A stretch of 48,920 nucleotides of DNA from a virus: positions 1-48,920 of the IMG/VR virus record IMGVR_UViG_3300041809_000868; one strand, written 5' to 3'. The notes below the pieces were generated by a model. It was not told where the DNA came from, ran no database searches, and worked only from the letters and a program-made list of their open reading frames with translations. Of the stretch, positions 40,062 through 46,567 are shown piece by piece. The translations under genes and the position numbers were made by a program. Numbering within the stretch: position 1 is the first letter of the stretch; every line of letters starts with the position of its first letter.

Positions 40062-40219
40062 GTAACTGGACCGGCTTTCGCCGGTCTTGCATTATGGCTA
40101 TTAGTCGGTCCTTCACTTTCGTGTAGACCTACTAGCTGCCATAAGCAGTGTGAAGTTGATCAGAGGTAACATCTCCTTCAACCAAATTACTTATACCACA
40201 GTATGGTACTGGATTTTCA
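40062..40219. promoter_or_regulatory. Gap before terminase with hairpin, CTTATACC element and possible leftward small RNA
   Basis: Contains a 7-bp GC stem at 40069-40086 (GACCGGC/GCCGGTC; loop UUUC on plus, GAAA on minus), a dyad CTTCAC (40113-40118) with GTGAAG (40150-40155), the 12-mer ATTACTTATACC at 40186-40197 and CAGTA/TACTG dyad right after it (40199-40211). No sound gene; a 19-codon leftward frame starts at 40173 (AAGGAGATG). Read leftward, GGTATAAG followed by a folded segment and a GAAA-capped hairpin could be a small RNA of about 110 bases. Confidence 0.5.
40069..40086. terminator. GC-rich hairpin after the 165-residue gene
   Basis: 7-bp stem GACCGGC/GCCGGTC with 4-base loop, starting 8 bases after the stop. 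The downstream plus-strand tract (TTGCATTAT) is only weakly T-rich; on the minus strand TTAGTTTTCTTT follows about 5 bases after the stem. Could terminate in either direction; imperfect. Confidence 0.45.
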
Positions 40220-43200
40220 ATGGCAACAATCAGATTAGATGAAGCTGCACTGCTCGAGTCTTCGAGGGCTATACCTCTTACGTACTTCATAGAGGGCAAT
40301 GGAGAGCCTTACTTTGACTACAATGAAGAAGGAGAGGCTCAAGATTTTCAAATAGATCTTGAACCAGAAGACGCTACTGAAGCCGTTAACTTGATGGAAG
40401 AGTTAGTAGGCGTATCCCCTTCTGAGTTTGCGGAGACAGCCATCAGAGTTCCTGAAGCAGGTCGTGTTTCAGACTTCTCCTTTTTGGGTCGTGAGTATCT
40501 CAAACGTATTTATGATACTCCTGCTAATAAGGTGCTCCTTCAGTGCGGTCGTCAGGTGGAAAAGACACTATGTGTCAAATCTAAGATATCTATGGTTGAC
40601 GGTGGTGTACGAAATCTCGAAGATGTTGTTGTCAATGATGAAGTGGTTGGTCTAGCGCCCGATGGTGCACACACTGCTGTAGGGAGAGTTACTTGGAAAT
40701 CAAGTAAGTACAGAAAGCCGTGTGTAAAGATCAAGACTAGGCAGGGGCACAGTGTGACCGTCGCACTGACCCATCCTATGCGACAATGGAAAGTATGGGT
40801 AGCTGCTGGTGGTCTGTCAGAGCACGAACATATAGCTGTGGTTCGTAGAGCTGGGGAGTTCACTGGGGTATCCGTAGAGAGTGACGCCTGGATCACCATA
40901 GCTGCATGCATGGTGGCTGAGGGTTCAACTTGTGGAACTCCGTCTTTTACGCAGAATGAGGGTGAATTACTATGTGACTTCATAGACTGCTGTCATGAAG
41001 TGGGCGTTGTGTACACGCCACATGATAGAGATGTAGCTGCTGGTCTCAATTGGCAGCTTAACTTTGTACGTGATGGCCAAGAGGATAACCCAGTCAAGGT
41101 TAAGCTATTAGGGTGGGGCATCTATGGTGAGAAGTCTGCCGACAAGCACGTTCCCGCTTTTGTGTGGGGGCTGGATCAACGGCAGACAGCTCTGTTCCTC
41201 AACCGTCTCTGGGCTGGAGATGGGCACGCTAGTCTGCAGGATTCTTCTTACCACCTAGAGTACGACTCGGTGTCAGAGCTGTTGGTCAAAGACGTACAAA
41301 GGCTACTCTGGAAGTTTGGCATTCCCTCGAGCACCCGTAGGTGGAAGCCTACCCTCTACAAAGGGACAGATAAGTGGGCGTACAAGCTTCGTATAGAGAC
41401 CCAGGAAGGTGCGCTTCGTTTCATCAAAGACGTAGGAGCCCTCGGAAAGACGGAAGACCTTCCCATCGTAGAAGTGGATGCGAACTCAAACAGAGACATC
41501 TATCCAGCAGCTATAGTAGATGATTTAGCTGCCATCCATAGGTCTCGAAGTGGGTACCAGCGGCGCGGTCAATATGTACCGCAGCCGTCACTACGGTCTG
41601 TGGGGCTACGTGAGAGGCCTAAATACCTGCTCAGCAAGGACAAGCTCAAGCAGTACGTGGACTTCTTTAGATCTGACGACAGATTTGATCAAGTTAAGAC
41701 TGAGCAACTGGCACAGCACCTGTGCACTGATCTATACTGGGATGAAATTGTAAGTATAGAAGAGGTTGGGGAGCAGGACTGCTACGATATCACCGTGGAG
41801 GGAACAGACAGTTTCATAGCTGATGGCTTTATCACGCACAACTCTACAACACTGGGTAATCGTCTACTCTGTTACTCAGCACTAACAAACAACTTCAGAT
41901 CTCTGTACGTCGCACCATCTGCTGAACAGGCAAAGGTCTTTTCAAATGATCGTATTAAGGATGTCATAGACTCCTCACCTATGCTTCGTTCATATACTTC
42001 ATCTAAGATCAATCAGGCAGTCTTTTTCAAGAAGTTCATCAACTATTCTCAGATCAGATTGAGGTATGCCTACCTTACAGCTGACCGCGTCCGTGGTATT
42101 CCAGCGGACATGGTTCTGATCGATGAGCTTCAGGATATTTTGGTAGATAACATCCCAGTTATTGAACAGTGTGCTTTTCACTCGAGCTATAAGCTCTTTC
42201 TATATTCAGGCACACCTAAGTCAGTAGATAACACCATCGCTCACTACTGGAGTGAATTCTCTACTCAGAATGAGTGGGTAGTTCCTTGTGATAGGCATGG
42301 ACTGCCTAGTGATCAAAGTACCTGGCACTGGAATATTTTGGCAGAGAAGAATATAGGAACTCTTGGATTGATCTGTGATAAGTGTGGTGAGCTAATAAAC
42401 GCTCGTCATCCTAAAGCACAGTGGGCTGCTATGCAGCCTATGACTGAGGACAACAAAGATAAGGTTACCTTCGAGGGTTATCGTGTTCCTCAGATCATGG
42501 TGCCTTGGGTAGACTGGGAAGAGATCACAGTCGCTCAAGAACAATACTCTCGTGCTCAGTTCATGAATGAGAAGCTGGGTATGTCTTACGACTCTGGTGT
42601 TCGTCCCATCACCAGAGCACAGCTTCAGGCTATTTGTAGACCAGAGCTTGAGATGGGAGACATTGAAGAGTTTCGTAGACTGGCTCAAGGCAGATCTATT
42701 TATGCTGGTATTGACTGGGGTCCTGGAGAGAGTGCCTCATACACACATATCTCTTTCGGTGGTTATCTAGGGTCTGGAAACTTCACTATCTTTTGGTGCC
42801 ACAGATTTACTGGACAAGATCTGGACCCTGAACGTCAGTTAGATCTGATTACCCAGATGTGTACTCAACTTCAAGTTAGGATCATTGGAGTTGACTATGG
42901 TGGTGGTTTTTATCCTAATGATAAGTTGATCAAGCGCTTTGGTGCACACAAAGTGATGAAGTATCAATACAACCCAAGGCAGAAAAAGAAGATCTATTGG
43001 GAACCAAATCTTAAACGCTGGATGACGCATAGAACAGAGGTCATGAGTGATCTGTTCAATGCTATGAAGGCTAAGAAAATAGATCTGCCTAGATGGGAAG
43101 ACTACAAGGAGCCCCACGGATCTGATGTGCTCAATATTTTCACTGAGTATAATGAGCGCCTCAGAATGAATGAGTATAAGAAGCAGCCCGGTAAGACTGA

Positions 43201-43312
43201 TGATGCATTCCACTCGCATCTACTGTGTTTGTTGGCTGCATGCCTTGAAAATCCACGTCCAGATATCTTTGCGCCACTTCAGGATTCTGGATTAGCTGAG
43301 AATTATGGCTAA
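40220..43312 (+). CDS. Terminase large subunit interrupted by an intein
   Basis: 1030-residue precursor, 606 after splicing. ATPase: P-loop GRQVEKTL (110-117) then, after the intein, STTLGNRLL; Walker B MVLIDELQD; coupling motif YSGTPKS. Zinc-ribbon cysteines CDRHG and CDKC follow. RNase H-like nuclease: YAGIDWGPGE, IIGVDYGGGF, and the final acidic residue in KTDDAFHS. Cuts and translocates DNA into the prohead through the portal. No strong ribosome-binding site before the ATG. A double hairpin follows the stop. Confidence 0.93.
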   Translation: MATIRLDEAALLESSRAIPLTYFIEGNGEPYFDYNEEGEAQDFQIDLEPEDATEAVNLMEELVGVSPSEFAETAIRVPEAGRVSDFSFLGREYLKRIYDTPANKVLLQCGRQVEKTLCVKSKISMVDGGVRNLEDVVVNDEVVGLAPDGAHTAVGRVTWKSSKYRKPCVKIKTRQGHSVTVALTHPMRQWKVWVAAGGLSEHEHIAVVRRAGEFTGVSVESDAWITIAACMVAEGSTCGTPSFTQNEGELLCDFIDCCHEVGVVYTPHDRDVAAGLNWQLNFVRDGQEDNPVKVKLLGWGIYGEKSADKHVPAFVWGLDQRQTALFLNRLWAGDGHASLQDSSYHLEYDSVSELLVKDVQRLLWKFGIPSSTRRWKPTLYKGTDKWAYKLRIETQEGALRFIKDVGALGKTEDLPIVEVDANSNRDIYPAAIVDDLAAIHRSRSGYQRRGQYVPQPSLRSVGLRERPKYLLSKDKLKQYVDFFRSDDRFDQVKTEQLAQHLCTDLYWDEIVSIEEVGEQDCYDITVEGTDSFIADGFITHNSTTLGNRLLCYSALTNNFRSLYVAPSAEQAKVFSNDRIKDVIDSSPMLRSYTSSKINQAVFFKKFINYSQIRLRYAYLTADRVRGIPADMVLIDELQDILVDNIPVIEQCAFHSSYKLFLYSGTPKSVDNTIAHYWSEFSTQNEWVVPCDRHGLPSDQSTWHWNILAEKNIGTLGLICDKCGELINARHPKAQWAAMQPMTEDNKDKVTFEGYRVPQIMVPWVDWEEITVAQEQYSRAQFMNEKLGMSYDSGVRPITRAQLQAICRPELEMGDIEEFRRLAQGRSIYAGIDWGPGESASYTHISFGGYLGSGNFTIFWCHRFTGQDLDPERQLDLITQMCTQLQVRIIGVDYGGGFYPNDKLIKRFGAHKVMKYQYNPRQKKKIYWEPNLKRWMTHRTEVMSDLFNAMKAKKIDLPRWEDYKEPHGSDVLNIFTEYNERLRMNEYKKQPGKTDDAFHSHLLCLLAACLENPRPDIFAPLQDSGLAENYG
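40571..41842 (+). mobile_element. Terminase intein (LAGLIDADG) in the P-loop
   Basis: Residues 118-541 (424 aa). Cys1 C118 (CVKSKISMVDGGVRNLEDV), block B ALTHPMRQW, ends FITHN with Ser+1 (S542). Motifs AACMVAEGST and LNRLWAGDGH keep acidic residues. The junction VEKTL|STTL assumes Cys1 is the first intein residue. The ATPase is non-functional until the P-loop is rejoined. Confidence 0.9.
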
Positions 43313-43365
43313 GAAGAAAGCCCTATGGCTTTCTTCCCGACACACTCCTTCGAATCAAGTGTGTC
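43313..43365. terminator. Tandem hairpins between convergent genes
   Basis: First hairpin 43313-43336: 10-bp stem GAAGAAAGCC/GGCTTTCTTC, loop CTAT, starting at the terminase stop. Second hairpin 43339-43365: 8-bp stem GACACACT/AGTGTGTC, loop 11 bases. Together they separate the rightward terminase gene from the leftward gene ending at 43375 and probably act as a bidirectional terminator. Confidence 0.7.
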
Positions 43366-43374
43366 TGTGTAGAC

Positions 43375-43803
43375 CTACTCTCCGAAGGATGCCCCGTTCA
43401 TGGTAGCAGCAGCTGCCATCATCGCGCTGGCACCACCCACCACACCCATGCGCTCGAGGAGAGCTTTGCCACCTTGGTAGGTCAGGTATGCACCAGCACC
43501 AAGGCCGAGACCCTTGAGGCCCACGTTGACGATGGACTTGGAGGTTTCGTGTGCACCGATGTTCGGCCGAAGGATGTCACCGATTTCGGCGATGAGACCG
43601 GCATTCCACACCCCACCCTTCTTGTAGAAGCCGAGGAGGGACAGGTTGGCACGCAGGGCATCCTTGTCCTTCTCCGATATCGAAGCGATGGCTTTCCCGA
43701 TGTGCTCCATGTCTTCGCCGGAAATGTTGTTGGTGGAAAGCTGGTTGATGATGGTCTTGATTGCTGTCTTGGTCATGGTGGTCTTGTCGGTTTCGGTCTC
43801 CAT
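43375..43803 (-). CDS. Hydrophobic-tailed protein with strong codon bias, unknown
   Basis: 142 residues. N-terminal half is polar and helical (NNISGEDMEHIGKAIASISEKDKDALRANLSLLGF); residues about 95-135 are Gly/Ala-rich and hydrophobic (GLGLGAGAYLTYQGGKALLERMGVVGGASAMMAAAA), possibly membrane-associated. A perfect AGGAGG precedes the ATG. Codons are overwhelmingly C- or G-ending (ACC, AAC, ATC, AAG, GGT), giving visibly higher GC than its neighbours: a mark of very high expression or of recent transfer. A holin or abundant internal virion protein are possibilities; neither is shown. Confidence 0.7.
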   Translation of the reverse strand: METETDKTTMTKTAIKTIINQLSTNNISGEDMEHIGKAIASISEKDKDALRANLSLLGFYKKGGVWNAGLIAEIGDILRPNIGAHETSKSIVNVGLKGLGLGAGAYLTYQGGKALLERMGVVGGASAMMAAAATMNGASFGE

Positions 43804-43954
43804 AGTGTCCTCCTGATGCAGTTCTCAGTACTTTTGAACGAGAGCCTATATATCTATCGTTCTTTGGATCACTATACTTATACCCATCAAAACAGCCATT
43901 TTTTCACTATTTTAGGGGTATTTCCGTATACCACAGTACAGTGTACTGTTTTGG
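43804..43954. promoter_or_regulatory. Intergenic region with two GGTATA-type elements and dyads
   Basis: No gene. CTTATACC at 43877-43884 (74 bases upstream of the leftward gene) and CGTATACC at 43925-43932. The second is followed by ACAGTA-CAGTG-TACTGT (43933-43949), like the element before terminase (TATACCACAGTA is shared). GGTAT and ATACC also form a small dyad at 43918-43932. Likely promoter/operator region of the strongly biased gene. Confidence 0.55.
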
Positions 43955-44485
43955 CTACTGTAAGTCTGCTAATAGATCATTATCCTTCAAAATGATCCTG
44001 CCCTTAGCAGTCATGGTGTCTGGATACTTTCGGCACATGACTACCGCCGAGTCCCTGATGTTCCGTCTACCCTTATCCAATAGAGCGTATAGCTGTTGGA
44101 TGGATACATTCTCACCTAGGCGTTTGTCATGCCTTACTTGGGTCATCATCTTGGTACATAGTAGGAAGAATGGTTCCCAGGTATGATCAAAGGACACTAT
44201 AGCTTGTAATCTGGTGAATTCGTACTCAGAGAATTGAAGAAAATAGTCCGACCATTTCTCTATGATCTCTAGGTCTACTCCTCTTCCGATCACAGATAGC
44301 ATGTGCACAGCATTTTGGTATATTTTTAGTAGTTCTTCATCACTGGCTGTACGAAAGGAAGATAAGTCTAGACCGTTGACTCGGATGAGAAAGGCTACTT
44401 GTTTTTCCAGGTTAGCAATTCTGGCGTCTGTCAATCTACGAAGATGCTCATCATCCTGTTTGCTTCCCAAGTCGTCGTGCTTCAT
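43955..44485 (-). CDS. Hypothetical helical protein
   Basis: 176 residues, almost entirely helical, charged; no family recognised. N-terminal segment (DEHLRRLTDARIANLEKQVAFLIRVNG) could be a coiled coil. Divergently oriented to the gene at 44571 across an inverted repeat. Isolated leftward gene; a regulatory role is conceivable but unsupported. Confidence 0.6.
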   Translation of the reverse strand: MKHDDLGSKQDDEHLRRLTDARIANLEKQVAFLIRVNGLDLSSFRTASDEELLKIYQNAVHMLSVIGRGVDLEIIEKWSDYFLQFSEYEFTRLQAIVSFDHTWEPFFLLCTKMMTQVRHDKRLGENVSIQQLYALLDKGRRNIRDSAVVMCRKYPDTMTAKGRIILKDNDLLADLQ

Positions 44486-44517
44486 GTTATCTCTGTATAG
44501 ATGAGTTTTGATTTTGA

Positions 44518-44544
44518 GGTGTTGACGTGTACATAGTCAACACC
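44518..44544. promoter_or_regulatory. Inverted repeat with TTGAC on both strands between divergent genes
   Basis: Perfect 9-bp arms GGTGTTGAC and GTCAACACC, 9-base spacer. On the plus strand TTGACG (44522-44527) with TATTCT (44546-44551) 18 bases on forms a plausible promoter for the 44571 gene; on the minus strand TTGACT faces the gene at 44485. Looks like an operator overlapping divergent promoters. Confidence 0.6.
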
Positions 44545-44570
44545 ATATTCTATTCACAAAGGGGAACCCC

Positions 44571-45506
44571 ATGAGTGATGCACCAGGAGCCCTACCACTT
44601 GGTCTGTCCTTACAGAGAGCCGCTAAGCCAGTAGACCCAGAACAACTTGAACTGATGGGTAAAAAGGCAGCTGCTCTGTATAGCGATGGCATGCACCGTC
44701 TTTCACTTTCAGAGTGCGTAGTTGACACTGTCAAAGAAGCCTGCCTTTCACCGGAGCAGGTAAAGCGAGTATGTGAGTTTGCTAATACCAATGCCTACCT
44801 AGCTGAGTTCGAAAAGGCTGGTGAGATGCGTAATGTGACATTTACCGGTGGTCCAGCAGACCCAGGATATGTCCTCAAGGATTTGAATGATGGTGGAAAT
44901 CCTGCTCTCAACAACATAAGTAACGATGACTATAAGGCCCCAACACTGTCTTACAAAATAGCCTCTGTGGATGGAATGAGTAAGATTGCTGAGGCTTTTG
45001 GCTTTCATGCTGACAATACTAAGACGGCTTCTGCAGTTAATCGTACTAGAGATCATGTTAATCATATTGATCCTGTAGATGATGTGAATGATCTTAGAGT
45101 TGGGCTAGAAAGAGCTAAGGAAGAAACTGCTGGTAAATTGGCTTCTGCTAGAATTTTGTATTCAAGTTTAGCCAAGGATATGTGTGATTCTGTAGCACAG
45201 GCTGTAGAAACTGGAACGAATCTAGGCGACATAGGTAGAGCGTGGAGCGGATATACTGAAGATGCCCGTTTGTACAAAGAGGCGATGCAGAAGGTCTCTA
45301 GTCATCTACGGGCTCGTGGTCACAAGGAACTGACCATGTTGGCTAAGACTGCTGGAGCTATTCCAAATCCAGCTCATCCAGTAATTACTGGGTATGTGGC
45401 TTTTAGTAAAGCAGCTCATGCTTGTAGAGTGCTTGACGCAGCTGTTAAGTTGTTAGACGAACAGCTGGTTGGTGCGAATAAACAATTACACGCATTGGTG
45501 CGCTAA
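44571..45506 (+). CDS. Putative virion protein, unknown
   Basis: 311 residues, alpha-rich, no family recognised. Contains a Gly/Asn-rich loop (TFTGGPADPGYVLKDLNDGGNP) and a helical C-terminal half (VGLERAKEETAGKLASARILYSSLAKDM). GGGGA ribosome-binding site 5 bases from ATG. Heads an overlapping set of genes leading to the protease-like gene, so a head-assembly role fits. Confidence 0.6.
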   Translation: MSDAPGALPLGLSLQRAAKPVDPEQLELMGKKAAALYSDGMHRLSLSECVVDTVKEACLSPEQVKRVCEFANTNAYLAEFEKAGEMRNVTFTGGPADPGYVLKDLNDGGNPALNNISNDDYKAPTLSYKIASVDGMSKIAEAFGFHADNTKTASAVNRTRDHVNHIDPVDDVNDLRVGLERAKEETAGKLASARILYSSLAKDMCDSVAQAVETGTNLGDIGRAWSGYTEDARLYKEAMQKVSSHLRARGHKELTMLAKTAGAIPNPAHPVITGYVAFSKAAHACRVLDAAVKLLDEQLVGANKQLHALVR

Positions 45507-45688
45507 TGACTGTTCACTTTCCTATGTGGGCGCTAGCAATGATCATCCTTTGGTTTACTATTTGGTCCGTACTTGGTCCTTGGATCGGAGTTAAGATCTG
45601 TAGTTCACATTGGCAGTGTCCAATTAGAGTAAGACAGCAGGTAAAGGATTGGCAAGAAAATCTAGCAAAGACAAGGACTGATCCATGA
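45506..45688 (+). CDS. Small single-pass membrane protein
   Basis: 60 residues. One clear transmembrane segment (residues 6-31, PMWALAMIILWFTIWSVLGPWIGVKI) followed by a basic, cytosol-like tail (CPIRVRQQVKDWQENLAKTRTDP). Stop/start overlap TAATG with the preceding gene and 4-base overlap with the next. Holin, spanin or virion membrane component are all possible. Confidence 0.65.
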   Translation: MTVHFPMWALAMIILWFTIWSVLGPWIGVKICSSHWQCPIRVRQQVKDWQENLAKTRTDP

Positions 45689-46002
45689 CCACAAAAGAGT
45701 ACAGAACTGTTTTGACTTTGCTCAGAACAAAAACTGCTGGGATAGCTTCAGAGGCTAAGGGTAAGACGTTAGGGGAGCTTGTAGGTAGTGTAAGGAGAGG
45801 AGCTGGGCATGTGTGGGATGCTGCCAATGTTGGTGCTCAAAGTGCCGCCAGACACTTAGAATCCAAGAAGGCTCCTAAGATCTTAGTTGGTGCTGTTCAT
45901 GCTGCTCCAGTAGCTGGAGCGGCATATGGTGCATACAAAGCACTACAAGGTTTGTCTGGTTGGAACAATGAGCGTGTACTACGCAACCAGATGGGGGGTT
46001 AA
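45685..46002 (+). CDS. Small protein with hydrophobic Gly/Ala segment
   Basis: 105 residues. Basic N-terminus (RTVLTLLRTKTAGIASEAKGKTLG) and a C-terminal Ala/Gly/Val stretch (ILVGAVHAAPVAGAAYGAYKALQG) able to form a membrane helix. AAGGACT ribosome-binding site. Same style as the 46005 and 16264 proteins, suggesting a set of membrane-interacting virion components. Confidence 0.6.
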   Translation: MTTKEYRTVLTLLRTKTAGIASEAKGKTLGELVGSVRRGAGHVWDAANVGAQSAARHLESKKAPKILVGAVHAAPVAGAAYGAYKALQGLSGWNNERVLRNQMGG

Positions 46003-46004
46003 TC

Positions 46005-46565
46005 ATGAATCCTGTAGAAGACTTTCTTGCACTGAAGAAAACTGCTAGTCTTCCCGGTGCTCTATGGCAGGGGATGAAGTTTCAGCCATTAGAAGCTGCG
46101 ATAGGTAAGGGAGTACCTACTGCACTAGATTCTTTTGGTCATACTCTTGGACAGCAAATGACTGCTGGTGCTGCTTTTGGTGCGCTTACTGGTGGCGGTG
46201 CAGCTGCTCTTGGTGGTATCCGTAAATTGATCGGAATGGGTGTAGATAAGTGGAAGAAGCCTATGGAGTACAAAGCCATGTTGGATGCTCATCCAGAGCT
46301 TCAACAGCAGGATGCTGCCAAGGTACAGGCTCTTTACAATTCACTCAGACACATGTCTCCGCACATGGCCAAAGATCCTGTGATTGCCGGATCTTTTGTA
46401 CGAAATCTTCTTGAGAGAGGTAATGAGGGTAGCGTGGCTGTCCCTATGGATACAGCTAAGATGCTGTCAGAAACGCAACGTAATGTGCGACAGGGCAAGC
46501 CTGAACAAGCAGACATGTTATCAGAAGGTATGTCTGCATATAATGCTACAAAGGGTAAGAAGTAA
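46005..46565 (+). CDS. Gly/Ala-rich membrane-interacting virion-type protein
   Basis: 186 residues. Central segment MTAGAAFGALTGGGAAALGGIRKLIGMG resembles glycine-zipper helices; the rest is charged and helical. GGGGG ribosome-binding site, 2 bases after the upstream stop. Similar character to 16264. Function not known. Confidence 0.6.
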   Translation: MNPVEDFLALKKTASLPGALWQGMKFQPLEAAIGKGVPTALDSFGHTLGQQMTAGAAFGALTGGGAAALGGIRKLIGMGVDKWKKPMEYKAMLDAHPELQQQDAAKVQALYNSLRHMSPHMAKDPVIAGSFVRNLLERGNEGSVAVPMDTAKMLSETQRNVRQGKPEQADMLSEGMSAYNATKGKK

Positions 46566-46567
46566 CT

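Noticed and set aside
40124-43378. 13-base repeat GTGTAGACCTACT in two intergenic gaps
   Set aside because: Several 13-base matches are expected by chance in 49 kb; one copy overlaps a stop codon.
45506-45688. Calling the 60-residue membrane protein a holin
   Set aside because: Single transmembrane segment and small size are compatible, but no endolysin neighbour or specific motif is present.
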